Shown one piece after another: positions 51,663 through 60,336 of a DNA stretch of 64,000 nt (the first letter of the stretch is position 1; every line of letters begins with the position of its first letter). The stretch is from Euglena gracilis (taxonomy: Eukaryota; Euglenida; Euglenophyceae; Euglenales). Position numbers and translations under genes: made by a program. The stretch is taken from the NCBI GenBank assembly GCA_039621445.1, contig CP154955.1, forward strand, positions 47,972,086 through 48,036,085, written 5' to 3'. A model generated the notes under the pieces. It was given only the letters and a program-made list of their open reading frames with translations, was not told the DNA's origin and searched no databases.

Positions 51663-52106
51663 GTGTACGTCCCCTGACTCTATTCCCACTGCCTGTCGGC
51701 CTACTTACACCCTCCCGTGGGAACAGAACCAGGAGAGTAACAAAAAAGAAAGTCTTTCACTTAACTATTAGTTTTTATTGCCTTTGGGCTTATGCAGAGC
51801 ACAAGGCAGGTGGAGGAGCCCTATGGGCTACGGAAATCGATGCCAAGTTCTTGGCTGTCCTTTCAGGACTTCAAATCAGAAAAATCCAACTTGAAACTCA
51901 AGTCTTGAATCAAAGACCAGAATGGAATAAAATACCACCTGTGGAGAGGAGAACCAGCATAAGGGTGAGGTATTCCTAATTCAGGCCGTTGGCCATCTTT
52001 AGGAATACCACCTAGCATAGTACTGTGTATGGGGCTCAGAGCTATATCTGGCCGTAGGCTTATACCTGCATACACAGTACCATGGCCTTACGGCTGCCTG
52101 GTACAC
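51663..52106 (-). mobile_element. 5' LTR of TG-2 (family L1)
   Basis: 444 bp, GTGTACG ... GGTACAC on the + strand, partner of 42827-43270. Sequence beyond 52106 is TG-1 gag, beginning with the duplicated ATAATCA. Confidence 0.92.
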
Positions 52107-52743
52107 ATAATCACACTGGGCGATGGGTTGCTCGATAGAGCCACACACCGATAGGCGTTGCACCAATTGCGCAGCGGGGTTATCGCCTAAATCAAACACC
52201 GTTAGGTGTGGAAACTCCTGGGTGGGGAAATGCTCGATGGAGCTTGATACCGTTAGGAGTTGCACCCTTTGGGTGTTGGAATGGTGATAGAGCTCGGAAC
52301 GGTGGGGGAATGCTCTATAGAGCTTGGGGTTGGAGGTTATTTGCTCGATAGAGCTGTCCACTGTGGTGGGATGTTCGATAAAGCTGGACACCATTAGGTG
52401 TGGCACCCATTGGGTGGGGGGTTGCTCGATAGAGCTGTGGGGGGAATGCTCTATAGAGCTGAAAAAAGGGGTGTGCTCGGTAGAGCTGAAAATTACGGTA
52501 AGGGGATGCTCAATAGAGCTGAAAACCAGGGTGGGGGGGGTGCTCAATAGAGCTGGAAATCACTGGGGTGGGGGGATGCTCAATAGAGCTGGGAGTTGCC
52601 CCATATAGGGCCACACACCTGGGTTGGAGCATATACTCCTGTGATAAATCTTCATAAAACTTTCTCAAAGAACTAATCAAAGCTTTTGAAGTGTTGGTGC
52701 TTGAGCTCTGCATACTTTTATTTATTTGCAGAAACAAGCACAA
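52107..52743 (-). pseudogene. Gag N-terminus of TG-1, separated by TG-2
   Basis: Two overlapping frames (52510-52743 and 52107-52547) match the leader frame and Gag start of TG-2. They carry many more SSIEH repeats (about 12 minisatellite units against about 4 in TG-2). At the left edge the frame continues without shift into 42819 once TG-2 and one copy of the 7-base flank are ignored. Confidence 0.75.
52125..52595. repeat. Minisatellite with palindromic GCTC(N)ATAGAGC units in TG-1 gag
   Basis: About 12 units spaced 20-65 bp apart. Variants include GCTCTATAGAGC (perfect 12-bp palindrome), GCTCGATAGAGC and GCTCAATAGAGC. Each encodes SSIEH/SSIEQ on the minus strand. TG-2 has only about four (51069, 51207, 51237 and 51272 regions), so copy number changes between elements. 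Confidence 0.85.
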
Positions 52744-52955
52744 GAAACCCCAAAAGTAAGCAAAGGAACAAACTTAGAAGGTTGTGGCAGCGTATACTGC
52801 CCAGAGCCTCCTGAAGCCTGTACCTGTGCTTCGAAGTTGGCTCCAAACAGCTCGTGGATGCTTTGTAGCCTATAGGCTCAGCACCACTCACTGTTTGAAG
52901 TCACCTGTTAAGATGGGGGGAAGAAGGTGGGAGAAGGGGCGTAGGAAAGAAACCA

Positions 52956-52967
52956 AGTCTGTTACCA
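52956..52967 (-). promoter_or_regulatory. Primer-binding site of TG-1
   Basis: The minus strand reads TGGTAACAGACT next to the 5' LTR. It is the TG-2 site with changes at two or three positions, in keeping with the older age of TG-1. Confidence 0.7.
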
Positions 52968-52968
52968 A

Positions 52969-53389
52969 GTGTACGTCCCCTGACTCTATTCCCACTGCCT
53001 GTCGGCCTACTTACACCCTCCCGTGGGAACAGAACCAGGAGAGTAACAAAAAAAGAAAGTCTTTCACTTAACTATTAGTTTTTATTGCCTTTGGGCTTAT
53101 GCAGAGCACAAGGCAAACCAGGGGTGATTTTGGAACTTCAGTTCCAGTTGTGATCTCCTATCGGAGTTCAAATCTTCAAATCTTTGGTTTGCCCTTTTGG
53201 GCTAATGAATCATAAAACAAAACAAAGCTAATACCACCTGTGAAAGGGAAGGCAGATCCGAGATAGGATAGGCTATTCCTAATTCTGCAATTTGTGTTGC
53301 AGAACATGGAATAGTACTATCTGGCATGACATTGTACATTTTGCAGTTTGCTGCTGTGCACAGTGCCATGTTCATGCTGCCTGGTACAC
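52969..53389 (-). mobile_element. 5' LTR of TG-1 (family L1)
   Basis: 421 bp, partner of 35213-35632 across 17.3 kb. The outer end (53389) joins Element II LTR sequence that follows on directly from 35212 when compared with the uninterrupted copy at 12343-13380. Confidence 0.88.
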
Positions 53390-54244
53390 TGGGATCTCCA
53401 AAGGGGGGTGCCTTTGTGGTTTCAACTCCTCCCTGCTCAGCTGAACCAGTGGGAGCCAACACCCCCCCCCGGGAGTCATTTCTCACAGTTTCTGGGCTAA
53501 AAAGGGTGTTTTGGGGTGCAATTTGGCCTGTGGTTGCCTGAGTTTGGGAGCCCCACCCCCCTGCCCCTTTCCCCTGAGATGGAGGGGGGTTGGGGAAGCA
53601 AACCTCCACTTCTTGGCTTTCTTGATTGACTTGTTGATTTTCCATTGCAATTCCAAATGTAAATACAAGGCTTGAATTGACAATGATATTTGATTTTAAT
53701 TGCACCAATTCACAAAGATAAGAGGAAAACCCTGTGTTGAGATTGTGGTTCTATGCCCTTGATGGGCAGTCAGATTTAGGTTTGAGTGCGCTGATTCCTA
53801 AGCGCTCTCAAAACCCAAATTCTTGCCCATTGCATCAAAATCAACCAACCCAAGTCAAAATCAAGGGTTCCCCCCTTGATTTGTCAAAATCAAGGGATCC
53901 CCCCTTGATTTTGACAAATTATGGTGAATTCCATCATTATTGAGCTTTTCAAACCCCTGAAAAAACTCCAGGAACTCAAGCGCCAATCTCAGAAAAATCT
54001 GCTCCAAGCGCTTGCAAGCGCTCTCAGCAAATCCAACATTTTCCTATAAAAACAAAGAAAAAATGCATAAAAAGCTTAAAAATATGCTAAATAGACCCAA
54101 AATCACCATTTGGGAATACCTAGCATCACTCAACCTCCTTCCTTGCACAACCAAACCGTGGGCGCTGCAGAAGAGGAAATTTTAAGCAAATGTCTAGAAA
54201 GCCTTGAAATTCCAGCAAAACCGCCCTCAAAATGCCTTCTAAAG
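53390..54244 (-). mobile_element. 5' LTR of Element II, outer part
   Basis: 855 bp collinear with 12556-13380 (TGGGATCTCCAAAGGGGGGT near the start, CCTCAAAATGCCTTCTAAA at the end). Homology stops at 54244, the presumed outer boundary of Element II. No gene. Confidence 0.75.
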
Positions 54245-54528
54245 GCCACCAGCATGTACAGGTCCATCACGTCCTCCAACTCCACCGCCTCCTCCGGGTG
54301 CTGCTGCATGGAGCCGCCCAGCCTGCTGAGGGTTGCCTCGTTGACATCCTCCGAGAAGCAGCAGGCGGGCAACTGCTCGTGCCACCGGTCCCACATCAGC
54401 AGCGCGCACGCCAGCCTCATGTCTCTCAACCACATCAGGGTAACCGCCTTCTGGATGATACCAATTTCATAGCCACACAACTGATACAAAACGAAGGATA
54501 AACTGTTTTGATGTGCGCATTTGCGCAA
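54245..54528 (-). pseudogene. Coding-like fragment truncated by the Element II LTR, possible native exon
   Basis: Minus-strand frame with protein-like composition: GYEIGIIQKAVTLMWLRDMR, then WDRWHEQLPACCFSEDVNEA and QHPEEAVELEDVMDLYMLV. It runs into LTR sequence at 54244, so the original frame was cut by Element II. I do not recognise the family. Together with 54884-55215 it may be part of one spliced gene; the 355 bases between them hold no motif beyond GCGCAAATGCGC-type palindromes. Confidence 0.35.
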
Positions 54529-54883
54529 ACGCGCGCATCACAACTGTTTACAAACATTAATCAGAGCCAGGGCGTGGTCCGTTTTAAATCGGCGTGAACC
54601 GATTTAAACTTGCACCTATGCGCAAATGCGCAAACCAAATTGAACGAACAGTACAAAAGAGAACTTTGTACGAAACACCGCTGTACCACCAAAGTTTGGC
54701 TTCTAATTCAAACACGTAACGCAGAGTAACGTGGGCACATTTGCGCGCATATCGGTGACATTAAATTCTCTTCAGCTGACAGGCACCCATACCCACCAGC
54801 ACATTAACACCAACAAAAACAGTTGTTCTGTCCCCTCATCCCACTGACCTACACAGGCTGTCCAAAAAAAAAACATTCAGCCA

Positions 54884-55215
54884 TTATAATGTTCGGGACA
54901 CGTCCAGCGGTACGCGCAGCTCGTACGTCTCTAGCGGGCGTTCGCTGATCTCCGACACCAGGTCCAGGAACGCCGGCAGGTCGGTCCGAACCAGCCGCGC
55001 AGACACCCGGTGGACGCGGCCCAGAAGCTGCTGCAGCGACGGGTACCCCGGATCTCTGAAACGGCGTCCACCGCCGTCCGCATCATCGCCATCACGCAGC
55101 ACTCGTGGGGTGCGGATGACCATCCGGCGGTTCGACGTCATGGCCCACTTCCAGAAGTTGTCGAACCAGAGGACCCAACACCCCCATTTACGTCAACCCC
55201 AGGCAGGGGACAGCA
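54884..55215 (-). CDS. Coding-like GC-rich fragment, possible native exon
   Basis: The minus strand is open from about 55215 (WVLWFDNFWKWAMTSNRRMV) through VIRTPRVLRDGD, LQQLLGRVHRVSARLVRTDL and ERPLETYELRVPLDVSRTL to a TAA at 54884. Codon third positions are strongly G/C, unlike the surrounding LTRs. No known domain is recognised. The WVLWFDNFW stretch suggests an enzyme-like core, but that is only an impression. No ATG lies near the start of the open region apart from the internal one at about 55141, so it may be an exon. Confidence 0.4.
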
Positions 55216-55635
55216 GCCATACACCACCATAGAGCCTTAACCACCCTGCACGGAACACACACTCTCTCTCAAATGGCGAGCAGCGTAGCTTCCCATGGGT
55301 CACAGCGTCTCCACCAGTCATGAAAATCACACCCCCACTGACACAACATGTGAATGACAGCGTCCAGGTCAATTTACTGGTAGCACAACGCCCTCTGGGT
55401 CGTTAAACGACAAAAATCAACAAATTGTGCGCGCATTTGCGCAAGTTAAAACGGGCCCACGTTAATTTCCAACACAATCTGGGGCGTTACAACCGCCCTC
55501 TCAACGGCACAATCAATCGCAGTAGGAATGATTGTTGATGCGCGCATTTGCGCAAGTGTGCAGTGCGCTGCGATCAAAAAATTCTTCCGCACACAAAGTA
55601 GAAGGTTCCAATCCACCGGGAGTTTCTTCACCCTT
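55216..55635. other. Intergenic stretch left of the DIRS element
   Basis: No frame or repeat boundary supports a gene. It contains two copies of a GCGCGCATTTGCGCAA palindromic motif (near 55429 and 55538) that also occurs at 54514 and 61096. Confidence 0.35.
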
Positions 55636-55790
55636 GAGTACTCCCGGGAAGCATGACCAGGGAGGAAGTGACCATGAGGGCGGAGCACAAGAGGGGGGTG
55701 AGATCCTGCTTTGAGTGCCGGCTGTTTTGTTGTTTGTGTTCTTTTTTGGCGGGGTGCTTCTTACTGCGACTTTGGTGCCGGAGTTGGCGA
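55636..55790. repeat. Left terminal repeat of the DIRS element
   Basis: Outer 67 bases (55636-55702) are perfectly complementary to 55912-55978. The inner part (about 55699-55790, with GAGTGCCGGCTGTTTTG and GGCGGGGTGCTTCTTACTGC) is inverted at 60218-60302. Confidence 0.9.
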
Positions 55791-55911
55791 TGATGTGCTC
55801 TCCGACACCGACTTGGCGAAGGTGAACCGCAGGGGCCCCCCGGCCCGTGAGCAGGAGCGTTTCCTCCCCCCCCCCCGAGGATGCTTTTCTTTTTCGGGTG
55901 GGTTGGGTGGG

Positions 55912-56012
55912 CTCACCCCCCTCTTGTGCTCCGCCCTCATGGTCACTTCCTCCCTGGTCATGCTTCCCGGGAGTACTCGACCATTCGGGCTTCGCACCTT
56001 CAGGGGGTGAGA
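55912..56012. repeat. Internal complementary region of the DIRS element
   Basis: 55912-55978 complements the left outer end (67/67) and 55978-56012 complements the right outer end 60302-60336 (35/35). The junction GAGTACTC-GACCATTC therefore preserves the joined ends of the circular intermediate. It overlaps the C-terminal coding part of the recombinase frame. Confidence 0.92.
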
Positions 56013-57452
56013 CTGTGTGCACGACCCTTGTTTCAAATTTTTTCTTTGCCGAATCCACCGCCCCCAATCTTAGGTAATGGGCTGAAAAAGCTGTGGCATT
56101 TTTCCACTGCCCAAGTTCACACACCTCCTCACTGGACAATCCCAGCTTTTTGTACATCAAAACTCCTGCCCCCCTGGTGCTGTGGGCTTTCCAGTGGGAA
56201 ATGGGAATGCCAAAAGTGCCCAACAACTCCTTTGTCAAAGAGTTGATTCTGTTGGAGGACAAGGGTTTTTTGCCATCCAAACTCCACAACAATGGGGCAC
56301 CCTGGGGGATGAAAGATGTTCTCTTCACATATTCTCTCATCAAATGATATGGACTCAAAGATGGAATGGAATCAATCTTCAATACTTGTTCCCACTTTGG
56401 TGAAGGCCATCCCTTTCTCCTGACCAAAATGAAAATTTTTTCCCCACCACTGAAATGGTCCTCTGGGTTCTGGCCAGGTCCACCCCCCTGTGAAGAGCCA
56501 AAAGTCTGAAAGACAAAATGATTCTCCATCTCAATTCCACGATGGACATGTCAGAAATTTTTGTATGGCTCTGCAACTTCTGCAAAATGGGTAGGGGGTC
56601 CCAAAAAACAGCATACCTCTGCACTGAACGATTCCATTCCTTTTTTACTTTTGTCAGTAAAGGATGAAATCTGATGGACTCCCAACCAGGTAGATATTGC
56701 AGTGAGGCATACGCACATCGAGCATCGCTTTGTGACAGTTTGTGAAGGTCCAGCAGGGCAGTGGCCAGCTCCATCTTGGAGACTTGCAAGGGCTCCAATC
56801 CTTTCTGTTGCAAAATTACAAACAGTTTTCTGAATGCACTGTCATAACGTTTCAGTGGTCCCAAACTCCTCAGGACATTTTCAATGTCTTGATGTGACAT
56901 TTTTTGCTGTTCCAAAAGGAACCTGATACCACTGTGCAAGCCAGGGGCCATTTTGGCTTTGGCATTGATTGCCCCCAACAGTTGCTGAACATGCCTTCCC
57001 TGGGGGGTAAGACCAACATTCCTGTCCCTGGTTTGGACATTTTGATTAACAGGGGCCACCATGGACTGGAAACCCAGATGGGTGTCACCAAAAGACATTT
57101 CACCTGCTTGTTCAGCCTCAGTCTGATGAGCCATGGAAAAATTACCTTCCATGGGGGGTTGGCATAAACCTCTTTGGCTGAGCTCAGGTCGCATTTCAAT
57201 GCATCCACCAGAAAAGCCTGGTGGTGTGGCCATCTGGCCACAAATTTTTGGAATTTTGCATTTCCTGGAGATGCAAACATGTCTGTGTCTGGAGCAATGT
57301 CCTTTCTGAAGAACCTCAAAATTTGGGTGAACAGTTTTGGGCACAGGGTATAATCCCCCCTGTCTTGATCCCACCTTGTGAGGGGGTCTGCCAACATTGC
57401 TGCTGAAGGAACCCACTGAACCTGCAACTGAACTTGGTTTTCCCAACACCAA
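56013..57452 (-). pseudogene. Tyrosine recombinase of the DIRS element, one frameshift
   Basis: The N-terminal part is in the frame 56379-57452, ending with the first catalytic Arg in LLALHRGVDLARTQRTI (about 56463-56513). The C-terminal part is in the frame 55513-56529 with HSTRGAG (H-x-x-R, about 56164-56184), GQWKNATAFSAHYL (Trp and nucleophile Tyr, about 56075-56115). Both halves are needed for one enzyme. The switch lies at a G4-A6-T4 homopolymer near 56430-56450 and is in the -1 direction, so it could be a slip mutation or a -1 recoding site. The recombinase inserts the circular DNA. Confidence 0.8.
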
Positions 57453-57520
57453 TGAAACAGGGGTTCCAAAATCTGATTGAGGTGTGTTTTCTGCCTCCCC
57501 ATTTGGTAAGGTAACTCAGT
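56870..57520 (-). CDS. RNase H end and methyltransferase-like domain of the DIRS element
   Basis: This is the -1 frame relative to RT and continues from it near 57500-57520. WVPSAAMLADPLTRWDQDRG closes RNase H. TDMFASPGNAKFQKFVARWP and EVYANPPWKVIFPWLIRLRL, then CLLVTPIWVSSPWW, form the Dam-like methyltransferase domain with NPPW as its catalytic-type motif. This domain is a known companion of DIRS polymerases and is related to the one in Element III. The same frame is open far upstream (to 59191), but there it overlaps RT and is not coding. Confidence 0.75.
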   Translation of the reverse strand, partial: TELPYQMGRQKTHLNQILEPLFHWCWENQVQLQVQWVPSAAMLADPLTRWDQDRGDYTLCPKLFTQILRFFRKDIAPDTDMFASPGNAKFQKFVARWPHHQAFLVDALKCDLSSAKEVYANPPWKVIFPWLIRLRLNKQVKCLLVTPIWVSSPWWPLLIKMSKPGTGMLVLPPREGMFSNCWGQSMPKPKWPLACTVVSGSFWNSKKCHIKTLKMS

Positions 57521-59010
57521 GCTACCTGATTGTCTACATTTAACAACACTGTCTCCCCTGGCTGGGCAAATGCTTTTACTGTCTGAACAGCTGCCATCAA
57601 TTCTTTCACATTTATGTGTAGGCAATTTTTCTCCCTCCAAAATTCTTGGATGATTTGATTTTGGGATGAATCCACTCCCCCCCATGCCCATGTGGAGGAG
57701 TCTGAATGGAGCACCCTTTTTGCCTGTTGCAGGAAAGGCCTGCCCAGGCCTGGCTGCAAGTATGCCTTCAGCACTTTGATTTCCCCTTTCAGCCTTTCTG
57801 GAATGTCGATGCAAAAATCCCAGCCCCTTTCTTGGTGCATCTGGCTGAACTTTAAAAGCTCCTGGGTTACCAGCCTTAAAAATGGCAGAGCAGGGAGGTA
57901 ACTTCTGACTTGCCCCAGAATGCTGGCTATTTTTCTGCAGCTTAGTTTTTGGGCCAGCACCACCTTGCCCAGTTCCTTTCTGATAGTTTTTAGTTTGTGT
58001 GGGGGCACCTCCAGTTGACCTTTTTCCAAGTCTATGATGAACCCCAAATGCTGCAGCCTTTGTGTGGGAGTAAACACAGACTTTTTCTGGCTGACCTTGA
58101 ACCCAGCCTCCCCTAATGTGTCCAGCATTTGCAGTAAATGTTTTTTCACCAAATTTTCTGTTGAACCAAACAGAATGATGTCGTCCAAATAGACGAACAC
58201 CTGCATTCCCTTTGACCTCCACAGTTTTAACAGAACTTTCATTAGTGACATGAACAATTTTGGGAGGGTGCTTAGGCCAAAACAGGCCCCCTGAAACTCC
58301 CACAGGTCTGATCCCACTTGAATTCTGACAAATTTTTTGAAATCTTTTTCCAGACCCAGATGAAAGTATGCATCTTTCAAATCTAGTTTGACTGCCCAAT
58401 CCCCCTTTTTTAGAGTGGGGAAAATTGTGGACATGTTTTCCAAAGTGAACTTCTCTGGACAGCAAAATTGATTTAGATCTCGACAATCTGTGATATGTCG
58501 ATGCTTGACCCCCTCCCCTTCTGGTTTGGAGAACACAAACCAGGGTACCAGATGGGCAGTGTCTTGGGCATTTTGTACTTTTTTGGTTGCCCCACTTTCT
58601 TGGTACTCCTGCAAGATTTTGGAGGCCAGGCTGATTTCCTGCACTGACTTTTGCTGCTGCCTTTTTGACAGACCCAGAGGTAGGGGGTGGTCTGGCTGCA
58701 CACCTTTTTGAATTAGTGCTACTACCCACTGATTTGCATTTTCCTGCCACCATGGCAGACATTTTCTTAGTCTCTGAAACAGAGGCACCTTTTCCCAGGC
58801 CCTTTCTCTGAAATCCAGGCTTTGAATGATTCCTCTCTCCCATTCCATAGGGGGGGAGTTTGTGCTGGGCCAGGCCCCTGTCCCCATGAGCCCTTGCCAG
58901 ACTGGGGATGGCTTCAGAGCAGGGGTAAGCAGGGGGATTACCTCCTCCATGGAGCTCAGCTGGGGGGTCTCTCCCCCACTCCATTGATGGTCTGGCTGTG
59001 ATGGCTTCAC
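57316..59010 (-). CDS. Reverse transcriptase and RNase H of the DIRS element (564 codons)
   Basis: RT motifs in order: VPWFVFSKPEGEGVKHRHIT, DCRDLNQ, VKLDLKDAYFHLGLEKDF, FGLSTLPKLFMSLMKVLL, VYLDDIILFGS (catalytic, about residue 270) and LGFIIDLEKGQLEVP. RNase H begins near residue 420 with VLHSDSSTWAWGGV, INVKELMAAVQTV and VLLNVDNQVALSYLTKWG. After this the correct continuation lies in the -1 frame (57500 region). The frame starts shortly after the Gag stop. The N-terminal 130 residues are a Pro/Gln-rich linker. Confidence 0.88.
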   Translation of the reverse strand: MKPSQPDHQWSGGETPQLSSMEEVIPLLTPALKPSPVWQGLMGTGAWPSTNSPPMEWERGIIQSLDFRERAWEKVPLFQRLRKCLPWWQENANQWVVALIQKGVQPDHPLPLGLSKRQQQKSVQEISLASKILQEYQESGATKKVQNAQDTAHLVPWFVFSKPEGEGVKHRHITDCRDLNQFCCPEKFTLENMSTIFPTLKKGDWAVKLDLKDAYFHLGLEKDFKKFVRIQVGSDLWEFQGACFGLSTLPKLFMSLMKVLLKLWRSKGMQVFVYLDDIILFGSTENLVKKHLLQMLDTLGEAGFKVSQKKSVFTPTQRLQHLGFIIDLEKGQLEVPPHKLKTIRKELGKVVLAQKLSCRKIASILGQVRSYLPALPFLRLVTQELLKFSQMHQERGWDFCIDIPERLKGEIKVLKAYLQPGLGRPFLQQAKRVLHSDSSTWAWGGVDSSQNQIIQEFWREKNCLHINVKELMAAVQTVKAFAQPGETVLLNVDNQVALSYLTKWGGRKHTSIRFWNPCFIGVGKTKFSCRFSGFLQQQCWQTPSQGGIKTGGIIPCAQNCSPKF

Positions 59011-59048
59011 CCCTTCTTGGGGACTTTGATGCTTCAGGCTTTGATGCT

Positions 59049-60188
59049 TCAGGCTTTGCCCCTTGCCTTTCCTGTGGGCATGAGTAGGGAGTGGGAAGTT
59101 TCAGTAGGGTATCCATACCCCTTCTGCCATCCTGGGTTCTTCCACAGGCTGCCATAGCCTTTTCCTCTCCCAGCCTTGCCTTGGCTGCCATAGCCTTTGC
59201 CTTTGCCCCACTTGAACTTAAATCCTTTATTTCCTGTGGGGATGGGAAAATGAGACATAGAATGTCTTGAAAAGGCTGTTGCCAAGCCTGCTTGACTCAG
59301 AGCCCATTGGGCTTTGTCCACAGCCAAGTCTTCTTTGGAGAACAGCCCGTTGTTGGTGCTGGGGATTGCCCCTGGAATGCTGCACCTCTTCCTCTCCTTC
59401 AGCAGTGTCTGTTCCATCTCTGCTACAGCAAAAAACAATTGTTGTGCCAATATTTGATAATCTGTCTCCACACTGCCATACAGGCATGCCACCATCCTTT
59501 CCAGGTGTAACATCTTTTGTTGCCATGACTTCAATTGTTTATCCCAGGCCCCTTTGCCGTCTGCGTTGTGATTGTTATCCTCTGCACGACTTTTCATCCC
59601 GTTATACCTGGGCAGCTCCCCCAGGACCATCTTCCAGGGGAGTCTCACTCCCTTTTCGACGTGCCGAAGGCACGCTGCCAGCTCTGGCGCCAGGGGCGCC
59701 AGTTCTTCCTGCCGGGGGAGCCGTTCTTCCGCGTCGTCGTTGTCGTTGTCCTCCTCGTCTTCTCCGTCCTCCTCCATCGCGGACCGCTCCGCTCGTGGCG
59801 TCATCCCTTTGTCTTTCTTCGAACTCTTCTCCAGCCAACGATCCGCCAACTTGAACGCCACGTCCGCTGCTGTCTGCCCCAAGTCAATCAGTGGTACCTC
59901 CACACTTCCTGCCAACGCCACCGAGTACAAGAACGAATTCCTGTAGTCTCCGACTTGGCTGGAGACCATCGCCACCTGGGTCAACTCGTGGACCTTCTTT
60001 GCGCACTTCGTCGTGTGCCATCCGCCTCCCAGCCAGTTCTGCCCGGCCGCGATGACGGCGATGAGGGATTCCGGGGACGACTCCACCAATAGCTTCGCCA
60101 CCTTGTCCCCGTTGAAAAAGAGCTCGCTCCACGAATTGTTGAAAACTGATCCATCCTCTGATGTCAAGATTTCTGCGTACGTTGCCAT
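59049..60188 (-). CDS. Gag-like protein of the DIRS element (about 379 aa)
   Basis: Start chosen at the ATG 60186-60188 (MATYAEILTSEDGSVFNNSW), since the open frame upstream runs through the inverted terminal repeat. The first 200 residues are helical with an acidic tract (EEDGEDEEDNDNDDAEE). The C-terminal 70 residues are a Gly-Lys-Tyr tract (KFKWGKGKGYGSQGKAGRGK...), which could bind nucleic acid in place of a zinc knuckle. Position 5' of RT and composition fit the DIRS ORF1 product. Frame intact. Confidence 0.75.
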   Translation of the reverse strand: MATYAEILTSEDGSVFNNSWSELFFNGDKVAKLLVESSPESLIAVIAAGQNWLGGGWHTTKCAKKVHELTQVAMVSSQVGDYRNSFLYSVALAGSVEVPLIDLGQTAADVAFKLADRWLEKSSKKDKGMTPRAERSAMEEDGEDEEDNDNDDAEERLPRQEELAPLAPELAACLRHVEKGVRLPWKMVLGELPRYNGMKSRAEDNNHNADGKGAWDKQLKSWQQKMLHLERMVACLYGSVETDYQILAQQLFFAVAEMEQTLLKERKRCSIPGAIPSTNNGLFSKEDLAVDKAQWALSQAGLATAFSRHSMSHFPIPTGNKGFKFKWGKGKGYGSQGKAGRGKGYGSLWKNPGWQKGYGYPTETSHSLLMPTGKARGKA

Positions 60189-60217
60189 TTTGATGTTGTC
60201 GAAGGACGTTAATATCC

Positions 60218-60336
60218 GCCAACTCCGGCACCAAAAAGCAGTAAGAAGCACCCCGCCAAAAAAGAACACAAACAACAAAACAGCCGGCACTCAAAGCAGG
60301 ATCTCACCCCCTGAAGGTGCGAAGCCCGAATGGTCG
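60218..60336. repeat. Right terminal repeat of the DIRS element
   Basis: 60218-60302 is the inverted copy of about 55702-55790, with a small mismatch near 60233-60239. The outer 35 bases (60302-60336) are complementary to the internal region 55978-56012. Confidence 0.9.

Larger units (their letters stand above)
55636..60336 (-). mobile_element. DIRS-type tyrosine-recombinase retrotransposon (4.7 kb)
   Basis: Gene order on the minus strand is Gag, RT/RNase H, methyltransferase-like domain, tyrosine recombinase. The ends are inverted repeats (55699-55790 and 60218-60302) with unique extensions, and an internal complementary region at 55912-56012 is the exact complement of both outermost ends joined. 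This is the diagnostic structure of DIRS elements, which integrate by a recombinase from a circular intermediate and leave no target-site duplication. None is seen here. Confidence 0.92.

Noticed and set aside
35213-53389. CRISPR-like array from the spaced GCTCNATAGAGC units
   Set aside because: Spacers vary from about 8 to 50 bases, are themselves coding repeats, and the sequence is a retrotransposon gag of eukaryotic type.
53390-54244. A native segmental duplication of 12343-13380
   Set aside because: With 34994-35212 it forms one block whose inner end abuts a primer-binding site, so it is better read as an LTR of Element II.
56870-59191. A single 773-codon minus-strand frame as one protein
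   Set aside because: Only its last third carries domains (RNase H end and methyltransferase). Its first two thirds overlap the RT frame and are a shadow in which RT motifs are absent.
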